The notes under the pieces are model-generated. The model saw only the letters and a program-made list of their open reading frames with translations, ran no database searches and was not told where the DNA came from. A program made the translations under genes and the position numbers. DNA of 64,000 nt from Anaerococcus marasmi (GTDB lineage: Bacteria > Bacillota > Clostridia > Tissierellales > Peptoniphilaceae). Shown here piece by piece: positions 1 through 8,831 of this stretch (position 1 is its first letter; every line of letters begins with the position of its first letter). The DNA is taken from assembly GCF_900290195.1 (NCBI RefSeq), contig NZ_OLMF01000004.1:1229501-1293500 (forward strand), read 5' to 3'.

Positions 1-64
1 AAATGACCATCAAGGCTACGGATATGGCCATAAGGGTTAACTCTTTGGTTTTGATTTTTTTCAT
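1..64 (-). CDS. 5' end of a membrane protein, probably an ECF transporter S component (partial)
   Basis: Only the first 21 codons are inside the window; the gene runs off the left edge. An ATG at 62-64 on the minus strand follows a strong AAGGAGGGAAG ribosome binding site. The peptide begins MKKIKTKELTLMAISVALM, a short basic stretch followed by the start of a hydrophobic helix. This opening is typical of the S components of energy-coupling factor vitamin transporters (BioY, FolT or PanT type), but 21 residues cannot prove the family. It is divergent from the M16 peptidase at 150. Confidence 0.45.
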   Translation of the reverse strand, partial: MKKIKTKELTLMAISVALMVI

Positions 65-83
65 CTTCCCTCCTTAATTAGTC

Positions 84-113
84 TTTATAAGAACTTTACC
101 CTATATCTATAAT
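84..113 (+). promoter_or_regulatory. Candidate sigma-A promoter for the M16C peptidase
   Basis: A perfect -10 hexamer TATAAT (108-113) lies 18 bases after a weak -35 TTTATA (84-89). It is about 36 bases before the start codon of the peptidase gene at 150. The -35 match is poor, so the assignment rests mainly on the -10. Confidence 0.4.
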
Positions 114-149
114 TTTTTATTGAAGTATAGTTAAAAAAACGGAGGAATT

Positions 150-2999
150 ATGACTTACAATTTATTAAAGAAAGAAGATTTTGAAAACTTAGGCCTAACA
201 GTTTTTCTATATGAACATAAAAAGACCAAGGCCAATATTATATATGTAAAAACAGATGACGAAAACAAGACATTTGCCATAAGCTTTAAGACACCACCGA
301 CAGACTCTAAGGGTAAGGCTCATATAATGGAGCACTCTGTCCTTAATGGCTCAAAAAAATATAGGACCAAGGACCCCTTTATGGATATGGCTTCATCTAG
401 TCTCGAGACTTTCCTAAATGCCATGACCTATCCAGATAAGACCGTCTATCCTGTATCAAGCGAAAACGACAAGGACTTTTCTAACCTAGTCGATGTGTAC
501 CTAGATGCAGTCTTTAATCCCCTAGCCATAGAGAAAAAGGAAATCCTAGACCAAGAAGGCTGGCACTATGAAATGGAAGATGGAAAAATCACTGGCATAT
601 CTGGCGTTGTCTATAACGAGATGAAGGGAGCCCTATCTGATCCTGAAAGTCTAATCTATAACGATATAAATTCTCTTTTATATAAGGATAGTCCTTACGA
701 GTATGAATCCGGAGGAAATCCAAGAGAAATCGGCGATTTGACCTATGATGAGTTTGTTGATTTTTATAAAAACCACTACCACCCATCCAACTGTCTAATT
801 TATTTCTATGGAAATATGGACATAGACCCACTCCTTACCCGCTTGGACGAAGAATACCTAAGCAAGTATGACTTTAGAAAATTTGATAATGAGATAGAAG
901 TTAAAGAGAATTACTATCCTGAAATAATCGAAGGCACTTATCCAGCAAGCAAAATCGAGGAGGACTCCGACTATCTTTCCTATGCTTTTCTCGCAAGTTC
1001 TGCCCTTGATAGCAAAGACTATCTAACCCTTTCTATCCTTGTAAATACCATCTTTAATATGGACTCATCAAAGATTAGAAATGAAATTAATGAGAAACTT
1101 GCTCCAGAGTACTTCTACGCAAGACCAGGCTACGGCAACAGGTCCTCTGTCCTAATCCAAGCCCAAAAGACTGACGGAAGTAAGATCGATGAATTTGTAG
1201 AAATAATAGAAAGGGGCCTAGAAGAAGCAAGCAAGAATCTTTCTATAGAAAGTCTTAAGTCTGCCTTTTCTATCTTTGATTTTGCCCAAAGAGAAAGCTT
1301 AAACGATACTAGTCGCGGACTTTCCTATATACTTATGACAAGTCTTGACGCAGATCCCTTCTCTGTATATAGGCTGGTCGATACCCTAGATGAGCTAAGA
1401 AGCCTAATCGGTACTGGTTATTACGAGGATTTCATTAAGAAATACTTCCTAAATAACAAGACCAAGCTCGTCCATATAGCAAGAGCCGACAAGGACTATA
1501 GGAAAAAGCAAGATGAGGAATTCAATGAAAAAATCGAAAAGTTAAACGAGGATATGACTCATGAAACTTTTAAGAAAATCGAAGATGACCTAAAAGCCCT
1601 CAAAGATTATCAAAATAGGGAAAACACACCCGAAGAAAAGGCTACAATACCAAGACTTAAGCTTCGCGATGTGCCTACGACTCTTACTAAAACCCCTAGA
1701 GAAGTCCATGAAGATAAGTTTAAATTCGTCTACCATGAACTTGAAACAAGTGGCCTAATCTATGCTAATCTTTACTTTAATATAGACCATCTAAGCTTAG
1801 ATGAAATGCAAAATCTCCAGCTAATCGGAGAGCTATTAGGATCAATTGATACCAAAAATATTTCCTACAAGGATATAGATGATGTAATCTGGCAATATCT
1901 AACAGGGCTAAACTTCACTATAGCAAGCATTAGGATAAATGACGACAAAATCGAAAATAGCTTTAAAGTAACTTTCAAGACTACTAGGGAAAATATCCAG
2001 AAAGCTATTGAAATAGTGAAGGACTTTTTGATAAATACCACCTTTGATGACCAAAAAAGAATCCTAGAGCTTCTAAGGATAAGAAAGTCTGTCTTTGAAT
2101 CAGGCATGTATGATTCAGGCCATCTCATAGCCATAAATAGGAATAATTCCCATATAGATAAGCTATCCTATATCAAGGAGAAACTTTCTGGAATAGACTA
2201 CTATCTTTTCATAAAAGATGCTATCCAAAAAACAAGCGAAGACTTTGAGTCCTTAAAAAGTAATCTTGAAAATCTCTATAGCAAAGTCCTATCTTCAGAT
2301 TTGACCTTAAATATTACTGGAGATAGGAAAAATTTCGAAAGCTTGAAGGAAAATATCTTAGAAGAATTTGCCTTCCTTAATGAAAGATTCGATAAAAAAC
2401 CACTAGCTTTCAAGAAAAACCCAATAAAAGAAGCCATTGCATCCGATGCAAGTGTAAATTACATTTCCAAATCACGAGATCTTAAGGATCTTAATATTTC
2501 CTATAAGGGAAGCTTATCTCTTGCAAGTTCAATTATATCAAACCCTTATCTATACGAGCTAATCAGAGCCAAGGGTGGGGCTTATGGAGCAGGAATGATT
2601 ATAGATAGGTCAGCTCTTTTTTCAACTTACTCCTACAGGGACCCAAATATAGAAAAAACTCTAGCAAGCTATGATAAGATTTCTGAAATCGCAAGAAATC
2701 TTGATATGGACGAAAGAGACTTTGCAAACCAAAAAATATCCACCATGGGTAAGTTTCTAAGGCCAAAGTCTCCTTCCCAAAAGGCTGATTCTGATTTCCT
2801 TAATTACAAAAAGGAAAATCCTAAAGATGAAGAGGAAATCCTAAAAGAAATCAAAGAAGCAGACTTATCTGATATAAGAGACTTGGCGGATGTTTTAGAT
2901 AAGGCCCTGGCTTACAATAATATCCTTGTTTTTGGTAATAGAGAAAAAATCCTTGAGAAAAAGGACTTCTTCGATAAGATTATAGATCTATCCGATTAA
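150..2999 (+). CDS. M16C family zinc metallopeptidase (presequence-protease/insulinase-like)
   Basis: This is a 949-residue cytoplasmic peptidase of the pitrilysin clan, M16C (PreP-like) subfamily. It has the inverted zinc motif HxxEH as HIMEH at residues 58-62, and a likely third-ligand segment EKKEILDQEGW some 70 residues later. The full length matches the four-domain single-chain architecture that closes around oligopeptides. No signal peptide is present, so it probably degrades peptides in the cytoplasm. The ATG at 150 is preceded by GGAGGAATT. It appears to be transcribed alone: a roughly 90-base A/T-rich gap separates it from the next operon. Confidence 0.9.
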   Translation: MTYNLLKKEDFENLGLTVFLYEHKKTKANIIYVKTDDENKTFAISFKTPPTDSKGKAHIMEHSVLNGSKKYRTKDPFMDMASSSLETFLNAMTYPDKTVYPVSSENDKDFSNLVDVYLDAVFNPLAIEKKEILDQEGWHYEMEDGKITGISGVVYNEMKGALSDPESLIYNDINSLLYKDSPYEYESGGNPREIGDLTYDEFVDFYKNHYHPSNCLIYFYGNMDIDPLLTRLDEEYLSKYDFRKFDNEIEVKENYYPEIIEGTYPASKIEEDSDYLSYAFLASSALDSKDYLTLSILVNTIFNMDSSKIRNEINEKLAPEYFYARPGYGNRSSVLIQAQKTDGSKIDEFVEIIERGLEEASKNLSIESLKSAFSIFDFAQRESLNDTSRGLSYILMTSLDADPFSVYRLVDTLDELRSLIGTGYYEDFIKKYFLNNKTKLVHIARADKDYRKKQDEEFNEKIEKLNEDMTHETFKKIEDDLKALKDYQNRENTPEEKATIPRLKLRDVPTTLTKTPREVHEDKFKFVYHELETSGLIYANLYFNIDHLSLDEMQNLQLIGELLGSIDTKNISYKDIDDVIWQYLTGLNFTIASIRINDDKIENSFKVTFKTTRENIQKAIEIVKDFLINTTFDDQKRILELLRIRKSVFESGMYDSGHLIAINRNNSHIDKLSYIKEKLSGIDYYLFIKDAIQKTSEDFESLKSNLENLYSKVLSSDLTLNITGDRKNFESLKENILEEFAFLNERFDKKPLAFKKNPIKEAIASDASVNYISKSRDLKDLNISYKGSLSLASSIISNPYLYELIRAKGGAYGAGMIIDRSALFSTYSYRDPNIEKTLASYDKISEIARNLDMDERDFANQKISTMGKFLRPKSPSQKADSDFLNYKKENPKDEEEILKEIKEADLSDIRDLADVLDKALAYNNILVFGNREKILEKKDFFDKIIDLSD

Positions 3000-3091
3000 T
3001 ATAATTAATTTATATTACAATATATTTAAAATTAGTTTTATAATATATTGATTTGTAGTATGATGTAATTAAGAAAACAGAAGGAAGAATT

Positions 3092-4231
3092 ATGTCAGAT
3101 AAAAACAAAAAACACAAAAAATCATTTTATAACTACGCAGAAGATATAGAAAACTTCGACTTCGATGACATTCCTTTCGCAGAAATCGGCGTAAAGATTA
3201 AAAATTCAGTCAACGGAGCCATAAAAGCTTTCTCATCTTCTAGTAAGAAAAACTTACCAGCAACAAGAAATCCAAAAGTTTGTGAGCAAAAGATACCTCA
3301 AGCAGGATACAGCTTACTAGCAAAAATAGCTTCGATTATTACTGCTCTTAGCTTTTTTGGAATGACCATAGCTTCTTTTACAGAAATATATTATGGTAGC
3401 GGATTTACTAGGCTATTTGTAACCCTTATATCCCTAGCCCTTACTATATCAGTTCCCTATGCCCTTTGGAAGTTAGGAAATAGGTATAAAAGACTATCCA
3501 ATAACTACGTGAGATTTCTAAGAGAGCTTGGAGATAATACAGTAATCTCTGTAAGAGATCTAGCAAGCGGAGTTGCCCAAAGTGAAGAGCAAACTACCAA
3601 GGACCTCCTCTACATGATGAAGAAAAATTACTTCAAACAAGCAAGAATTGTAGAAGATGGCAAGATATTTATTCTAGATATCCCAACCTTCAAGCTTTAC
3701 AAGGAAAAGCTCGATCAAATCCCTTCTTACAGGAAAAACCTCACTGACGATGTAGAAACGGACGGAGAAAACCTATCAGTAGAGGACCTAAATAAGGAAA
3801 GATCCCAAGAGATTATTGCCAAGTCAATCACATCTCTTGATAAGTTAAGCGAGAAAAGAGACGAGATAGAAAGTCCTAGCTTCAAAGAGTCTTTAGGAAA
3901 GCTAATAGAAAATTCTACAGATATCCTAAAAATCATAGAAAAATATCCAGATAAAGCAACAGGCCTCGGCAAGTTTTCAACTTATTACTTGCCAACAAGC
4001 CTTAAGCTTGCCACTTCCTACAAAGAATTTGAAATGGTAAATTCTAGGGATTCTAGGATAGTAAAATCTATGGGAGAAATCGAAGAATCTATAAAAACCA
4101 TAGCCGAAGCCTTCGACAAGATGAAAATCGACCTCCTAGACGATAGGGCTATGGATGTAAAGACAGAAATCGACACAATTAACCTCTTGCTCAAACAAGA
4201 GGGACTAACAGAAGATGACTGGGGTAATTAA
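3092..4231 (+). CDS. XpaC-family protein (5-bromo-4-chloroindolyl phosphate hydrolysis family), copy 1
   Basis: First gene of a four-gene operon (XpaC, XpaC, TelA, FakA-like). The 379-residue protein has a charged N-terminal region, two adjacent hydrophobic segments (about residues 75-130) and then the conserved XpaC domain, including RELGDNTVISVRDLAS and a FKQARIVEDGKIFILD stretch. The C-terminal third is helical and charged. XpaC proteins are commonly encoded beside TelA. The historical 'phosphate hydrolysis' name is not a proven activity and no catalytic motif is visible. The stop codon overlaps the next start by one base (TAATG), suggesting translational coupling. Confidence 0.8.
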   Translation: MSDKNKKHKKSFYNYAEDIENFDFDDIPFAEIGVKIKNSVNGAIKAFSSSSKKNLPATRNPKVCEQKIPQAGYSLLAKIASIITALSFFGMTIASFTEIYYGSGFTRLFVTLISLALTISVPYALWKLGNRYKRLSNNYVRFLRELGDNTVISVRDLASGVAQSEEQTTKDLLYMMKKNYFKQARIVEDGKIFILDIPTFKLYKEKLDQIPSYRKNLTDDVETDGENLSVEDLNKERSQEIIAKSITSLDKLSEKRDEIESPSFKESLGKLIENSTDILKIIEKYPDKATGLGKFSTYYLPTSLKLATSYKEFEMVNSRDSRIVKSMGEIEESIKTIAEAFDKMKIDLLDDRAMDVKTEIDTINLLLKQEGLTEDDWGN

Positions 4232-5259
4232 TGAAATTACCAGAAAAAACTTCAGAATCTGGATACAAAGATTTAAGCCTTAAAATAAAGGATGAAATTT
4301 ACCAGTTGTCTAATGAGTTTAACCATAATGAGATAGACTTATACCAAGAAGAAGCTCCCGATCTTAAACATTTATTGTTTATAAGGCGCATTTCATTTCC
4401 TATAGCTATAATACTGGCTATAGGAACAATATTGCTAATATATGGCCTAGTTCATGGTTTGAGTATCTTGTGGTTTGTCCCTACACTACTTTTGGGATGT
4501 ATAGCTTTTACTATCCCTATTATAGCCTATGGTGAAACAGAAAGACTCATAAAATTAAGTGAAAGATACAATAAATATATTAGTGAAATTGGAGATAATA
4601 GAATAATCGCAGTTGAAGACCTTGCTAGTACTGTGGCTCTGGATAAAGAAGAAACCATTAATGACTTACAGTATATGATACAGGAGGGATACTTCAAAGA
4701 AGCAAGGCTAGCTGAGGATAATTCACTTCTAATACTTGATAAGCATACTTTCGAAATCTATAAACAGAAAAAATCAGCAATCTTAGAAGCCAATACAGAA
4801 GATAAGACTCCTGAATTATCTGCTATGGATTTACAAAGAGAAAAAGCAAATGAAGTAATTGAAAATTGTAGTTTTATAATCCAAGAGATTAATGACAATT
4901 TAGTAAATATTAAAAATCAAAAGTTTATAAAAAATGTAGACCTACTTATAACTGAGCTAGCTGATATACTAAATTATTTAGACAAATATCCTGGTTTTTA
5001 TAGTAAACTATATAAATTTGAAACATACTACTTACCAACTGCAAGTAAATTAATCAAATCATATAGGGAATTCGAAGAAATGAACCTAGATGATTCTTTA
5101 GTCAAAAATTCCTTGGCAGAAATAAATGAGTCTATCCTAATATTGATAGATGGATTTAGAAAGTTAAAGCTTGACATACTTAATTACCAGTCCATTGATA
5201 TCAAAGCAGAGAAAGAAACTTTGAATAATATCTTAGATTTAGATGGATATGGCGAATAA
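4231..5259 (+). CDS. XpaC-family protein, copy 2 (paralogue of the preceding gene)
   Basis: The 342-residue paralogue of the upstream gene shares the same order: short charged N-terminus, paired membrane segments (about residues 45-95) and the XpaC core (SEIGDNRIIAVEDLAS and FKEARLAEDNSLLILD). The matching C-terminal KFETYYLPTASKL segment also aligns with KFSTYYLPTSLKL of copy 1. It lacks roughly the first 30 residues of copy 1. To the eye its codon choice is more A/T-rich than its neighbours, which may mean a different history or relaxed selection. Function is unknown beyond the TelA association. Confidence 0.78.
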   Translation: MKLPEKTSESGYKDLSLKIKDEIYQLSNEFNHNEIDLYQEEAPDLKHLLFIRRISFPIAIILAIGTILLIYGLVHGLSILWFVPTLLLGCIAFTIPIIAYGETERLIKLSERYNKYISEIGDNRIIAVEDLASTVALDKEETINDLQYMIQEGYFKEARLAEDNSLLILDKHTFEIYKQKKSAILEANTEDKTPELSAMDLQREKANEVIENCSFIIQEINDNLVNIKNQKFIKNVDLLITELADILNYLDKYPGFYSKLYKFETYYLPTASKLIKSYREFEEMNLDDSLVKNSLAEINESILILIDGFRKLKLDILNYQSIDIKAEKETLNNILDLDGYGE

Positions 5260-5273
5260 ATAAGGAGCAAATA

Positions 5274-6383
5274 ATGAGTGATATTAAACTAACTTTAGAC
5301 GGTAATGACCAAGAAGACGATCAAAAATTAGCCGCGATTACTAATGATAGTCCAGACTTAGTCGAGAACAAAATCACATTTTCCCCTGACGAAGAGAAGA
5401 TGATCGATGAATTTTCCAAAAAAATCGACCTAGAAGATACAAATATAATCCTCCAATACGGATCCGGTGCCCAAAAGAAGATATCAAACTTCTCAGAAAA
5501 GACCCTGGATACCGTAAGAAACAAGGACCTTGGAGAAATCGGTGGCCTCCTAGACAAATTGGTTGTAGATATTAAGTCAATGGATGCGGAAGAGACTTCT
5601 GGACCTTTGGGATTTTTCAAAAAACAAGTAAACAAGGTAGATGCCCTAAAATCAAAATACCAATCAGCAGAAAAAAACATAGGAGATATATCCAAAATCT
5701 TAGAAAACCATCAAATAACTTTGATGAAAGATATTTCCATGCTCGATCAGATGTATGAGCTAAACGAAGATTATTATAAGGAAATCTCAATGTATATAGA
5801 AGCAGGTAATAGAAAGCTTATGACAACCTACAACGAAGATATACCTGCTCTTGAATCCAAGGCCAGTGAGTCTAATCTCCCTCTTGACGCCCAGAAGGTA
5901 AACGACCTAAAGGCTCAGGCCAACCGCTTTGAGAAAAAACTCCATGATTTGGACCTTACAAGGATGGTCTCAATCCAAATGGCTCCACAAATCAGGATGG
6001 TCCAATCTTCAAACTCAATTATGGCAGAAAAAATTCAAACAACCATAGTAAACACAATTCCTTTATGGAAAAATCAAATGGTCCTAGCCCTAGGCATGAA
6101 TCACACCGACCAGGCTATAAGGACCCAAAAGAGAGTTACCGATTTGACCAATGATCTCTTAAGGAAAAACGCAGATACCCTAAAACAAAACACAATCGAG
6201 ACAGCCAAGGCCACAGAACGTGGAATAATCGACCTAGATACCATAAAGCATACCAACGAGGCTTTGATTTCAACCATAGAGGAAGTTAGAAATATCCAAA
6301 TCGAGGGTAAGAAGAATAGAGAGCTTGCCAAAGCTGAGATCAAGAGCTTAGAAGAGGAACTAAAAAGAAATCTTAACAAATAA
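5274..6383 (+). CDS. TelA-like toxic anion resistance protein
   Basis: A 369-residue soluble, strongly helical protein of the TelA/YceH family. Members are linked to tellurite, colistin or cell-envelope stress resistance by an unknown mechanism. Recognisable family stretches include the long coiled-coil-like middle and the C-terminal block with NTIPLWKNQMVLALG and LLRKNADTLKQNT. Length is normal for the family. It lies 14 bases after the second XpaC gene with its own AAGGAG site and is followed 9 bases later by the small FakA-like gene, so all four are likely one transcript. Confidence 0.88.
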   Translation: MSDIKLTLDGNDQEDDQKLAAITNDSPDLVENKITFSPDEEKMIDEFSKKIDLEDTNIILQYGSGAQKKISNFSEKTLDTVRNKDLGEIGGLLDKLVVDIKSMDAEETSGPLGFFKKQVNKVDALKSKYQSAEKNIGDISKILENHQITLMKDISMLDQMYELNEDYYKEISMYIEAGNRKLMTTYNEDIPALESKASESNLPLDAQKVNDLKAQANRFEKKLHDLDLTRMVSIQMAPQIRMVQSSNSIMAEKIQTTIVNTIPLWKNQMVLALGMNHTDQAIRTQKRVTDLTNDLLRKNADTLKQNTIETAKATERGIIDLDTIKHTNEALISTIEEVRNIQIEGKKNRELAKAEIKSLEEELKRNLNK

Positions 6384-6392
6384 GGAGAAAGA

Positions 6393-6653
6393 ATGACTGA
6401 ACAATTAGAATTTAAATTCGACTGCCAAATGTTAATAGCAGGCGAAGACCTAGACGAAGACGAAATATTTGACTATATAACAGAAAATCTAGAAGGAGAC
6501 AGCCTCCTTGCTGTAGGAGATGAAGATCTAATAAAAATCCACTTCCACTCCAACAAACCTTGGGAAGTCTTGGAATACGCAGCAAGCCTTGGCGAAATCC
6601 ACGACATAGTAGTAGAAAATATGCAAAGACAAGCTGAAGGCCTTCAAGGTTAA
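6393..6653 (+). CDS. Single-domain protein resembling the middle domain of FakA (DAK2/DegV-partner kinase)
   Basis: An 86-residue acidic protein. Its core, LEGDSLLAVGDEDLIKIHFH followed by EVLEYAASLGEIHDIVVENM, closely resembles the segment of fatty-acid kinase FakA/YloV that reads GDSLVVVGDDDLVKVHVHT and ends with IxNMxxQ. The N-terminal ATP-binding DAK2 kinase domain and the FakA C-terminal domain are both absent. It therefore cannot be a kinase by itself and may be a regulatory or partner domain. It ends the XpaC-TelA operon (AAGGAG, 9-base gap). The similarity is recalled from the family pattern, not computed. Confidence 0.7.
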   Translation: MTEQLEFKFDCQMLIAGEDLDEDEIFDYITENLEGDSLLAVGDEDLIKIHFHSNKPWEVLEYAASLGEIHDIVVENMQRQAEGLQG

Positions 6654-6666
6654 AATAAATATTTAA

Positions 6667-6862
6667 GGGGCTGTTGCAGAATGAATAAATCGTACCATTA
6701 TCGTTAGAAGAACCTCCACGGAAAGTCTCAATAAGCCGACGGGCTAATCGCCTCCATCAGCCGGCAGGTTCTAATTAGCCTACCAACTAGTAGAGGTAAA
6801 ATTTCCTAAGAGAACCTTCTAACGATGGTACGATGATTATTCATAGTTTTGCAACAGCCTCT
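6667..6862. mobile_element. MITE-like palindromic element, copy A
   Basis: A 196-base element with long imperfect terminal inverted repeats. It starts GGGGCTGTTGCA and ends TGCAACAGCCTC, and the arms can be followed inward for about 50 bases through ATCGTACCAT and CGTTAGAAG. A second copy at 38346-38562 is nearly identical in reverse orientation but about 21 bases longer in the centre. There is no open reading frame. The ends resemble those of several insertion-sequence families whose termini contain CTGTTGCA. It fills the gap between two convergent genes, 14 bases after one stop codon and 21 bases from the other. Confidence 0.8.
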
Positions 6863-6883
6863 TTACGATATTTTATAAGTTAA

Positions 6884-7516
6884 TTAAACTTCTTTATTAT
6901 CAAAAATCTTAAAAGAAACAAGTAAAGACACTAGATTTAATAAGATTATGAAAATAAGAATTGCAAAAGCTAAGGTGTTTTCACTTATAGATAGATTTCC
7001 AAGCAAAAATCTTCCCAGATTTTCTTTATTTTTTCCTATTATCATAAATATAGCAAATCCCAAGAGATATGAAATAGAGGTTAATTGTCTTGTTTTGTTT
7101 GATCCTAATTTGTACATCAAAGGTATTTCAATTAATGAAATATATTCAGATGCAACTATTAAGATAGATAAAAATAGGAGTAAGCTTAAGTTTTCAATTT
7201 TCACTTTCAAGAAAAATATTAATGCCAGACTAATTAAAAGAGATGCTAAAGTTATAATCCAAAGAAAGACATATCTTGATATGACGATTTTTCTTCTTGA
7301 AAATCCACTTGCTATTAAGTACCTATCTACCGAGTAATTATTGTCCGTTTCAAATAAAGCACCTATAAGTCTTATAGGAATTATTACAAAGTACATGGGA
7401 AGTATAAAAAATTTATCCATTTTTACAAAAGATATTCCTACTACTCCTGTCAGTAAATATAAGTAAATAAATATCTTTTTTATTCCCAAGAAATCTTTAT
7501 ATATCAAGGCTCTCAT
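6884..7516 (-). CDS. ABC-2 type transporter permease
   Basis: A 210-residue hydrophobic protein with about six predicted membrane segments and a short basic N-terminus (MRALIYKDF). This is typical of the small permeases paired with YtrA-type GntR regulators. It is the last gene of the operon GntR-ATPase-permease; its start overlaps the ATPase gene by 20 bases. The exported substrate is not predictable. Related systems respond to cell-wall-active peptides, but that is inference by family. The miniature element lies just beyond its stop codon. Confidence 0.78.
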   Translation of the reverse strand: MRALIYKDFLGIKKIFIYLYLLTGVVGISFVKMDKFFILPMYFVIIPIRLIGALFETDNNYSVDRYLIASGFSRRKIVISRYVFLWIITLASLLISLALIFFLKVKIENLSLLLFLSILIVASEYISLIEIPLMYKLGSNKTRQLTSISYLLGFAIFMIIGKNKENLGRFLLGNLSISENTLAFAILIFIILLNLVSLLVSFKIFDNKEV

Positions 7517-8363
7517 TGTATTTCTCCTTTATCATAAAAACCATAATATCTTCTATTTTAGCTTTATCCATATCAAGTCCCTCTGGGACCAAGCTTTTTT
7601 CTATAAGGCATTCTATTCCAAAAGAATGCTTTCTAACTCCTACAATAGCTTTCTTATCTAGGCTTTCAAATTCATCTTTAGTTAGAGTAGCAATTCCATA
7701 TTTCTCTTTTAAGTCTTCTTTATTCTCTAGAAAAATTAATTTTCCCCTATGGATAAAGGCAATATCATCAGCTATTTTTTCAAGATCGGATAATATGTGA
7801 GAAGAAATAAGTATACTTTTATTCTCATCTTGAATAAAATCAAGTAGAAGATCTAGTATATCGTCTCTTGCTATAGGATCAAGGCCACTTGTCGCTTCAT
7901 CCAAAATAAGTAAATCTGCATTGTGACTTAAGGCTAGGATAAGAGATGTTTTCATCTGCATCCCCCTAGAGAATAATTTTAGGTCTTTATCTCTTGGTAA
8001 ATCGAATTTTTCCACTAAATTCCAAAACATATTGGATTCCCACAAGCTTCCAAAAAATAAACTATGAAATTTTTCCACTTGCTTTAGATTCATATCTTGG
8101 GGTAAATATAAATCATCAAAAACAAAGGCTATCTTTTTTCTTTCATTTTCGGTCAAATCCTTTTTCTTTTTACCAAATATGTAAATTTCTCCTTCTTTTT
8201 CTTCAATATTAGATAAAATGAGCCTGATACTAGTAGACTTCCCAGCTCCATTTTCACCTATCAAACCTAAAACGGAACCTCTTTTTATATCAAGGTCCAA
8301 GGGACCAAGATGAAAGTTATCGAATTGTTTTTCGACCTGTCTAAGACTTAAGATGTCATTCAT
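7497..8363 (-). CDS. ABC transporter ATP-binding protein
   Basis: The 288-residue nucleotide-binding subunit of the adjacent permease. Walker A is GENGAGKST (about residues 36-44), the signature segment is FSRGMQMK in place of LSGGQ, and Walker B is LLILDEATSGLD. The RGMQMK signature variant is common in YtrB-like exporters. It overlaps the regulator gene by 8 bases and the permease gene by 20, so the three are probably translationally coupled. Confidence 0.88.
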   Translation of the reverse strand: MNDILSLRQVEKQFDNFHLGPLDLDIKRGSVLGLIGENGAGKSTSIRLILSNIEEKEGEIYIFGKKKKDLTENERKKIAFVFDDLYLPQDMNLKQVEKFHSLFFGSLWESNMFWNLVEKFDLPRDKDLKLFSRGMQMKTSLILALSHNADLLILDEATSGLDPIARDDILDLLLDFIQDENKSILISSHILSDLEKIADDIAFIHRGKLIFLENKEDLKEKYGIATLTKDEFESLDKKAIVGVRKHSFGIECLIEKSLVPEGLDMDKAKIEDIMVFMIKEKYNESLDI

Positions 8364-8733
8364 ATTCTTCCTCCATTAGATCCAGTAAATCATGAAGTTC
8401 ATCCCTGCTAAAACCTATAAGCTTAGATAAATCGATAGCTTCTTTTAGTTTTTCTTCGATTTGTAAGGTATATTTTTCTCTAATCAACTGGGGATTAATA
8501 TCCTTTACGAAATTTCCCTTGCCAGGAACCGAATCTATCAATCCATCCTTAATTAACTCATCATAGGCTCTTTTAGTAGTAGCAACACTTACTCTAAGTT
8601 CTTTTGCAAGAAACCTAATAGAAGGCAAGGCTTTATTCTTGTCAACTTCATCATTTAAAATCGCATCTTGTATTTGGTTTTTTATCTGTAAATATATAGG
8701 ATCATCACTCGAGTATTTAATCTTAATATCCAC
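8356..8733 (-). CDS. GntR family transcriptional regulator (YtrA type)
   Basis: A 125-residue regulator with an N-terminal winged helix (YLQIKNQIQDAIL, then LPSIRFLAKELRVSVATTKRAY) and only a short C-terminal dimerisation tail, the YtrA layout. The start codon is GTG, with AGGAGG seven bases upstream. It is the first gene of an ABC exporter operon, and a near-palindrome overlies its promoter, so it probably represses its own transporter operon until an inducer is sensed. Confidence 0.87.
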   Translation of the reverse strand: MDIKIKYSSDDPIYLQIKNQIQDAILNDEVDKNKALPSIRFLAKELRVSVATTKRAYDELIKDGLIDSVPGKGNFVKDINPQLIREKYTLQIEEKLKEAIDLSKLIGFSRDELHDLLDLMEEEYE

Positions 8734-8746
8734 TGTTTCCTCCTAC

Positions 8747-8782
8747 TGTATATATTGTACATTAACAGTTAAACTTTTTCAA
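8747..8782 (-). promoter_or_regulatory. Promoter with overlapping putative GntR operator
   Basis: On the minus strand, -35 TTGAAA (8777-8782) and -10 TACAAT (8754-8759) are separated by 17 bases. The near-palindrome TGTATATATTGTACA at 8747-8761 covers the -10. Its position suits autorepression by the GntR protein encoded immediately downstream. Operator identity is inferred. Confidence 0.6.
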
Positions 8783-8790
8783 TTCTTAAC

Positions 8791-8818
8791 AAAAAAAACC
8801 TAGCAGTTTCTGCTAGGG
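8791..8818 (-). terminator. Rho-independent terminator after the IPP isomerase gene
   Basis: Read on the minus strand, CCTAGCAG and CTGCTAGG form an 8-bp stem around an AAA loop, followed by eight T residues. It lies 14 bases beyond the stop codon of the type-2 isomerase gene. Confidence 0.9.
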
Positions 8819-8831
8819 CTAATTTGACTAT

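Noticed and set aside
6667-6862. A transposase or CRISPR-like repeat in the palindromic element
   Set aside because: No reading frame of useful length in any frame, and no regularly spaced direct repeats. The two copies are single, far apart and inverted.
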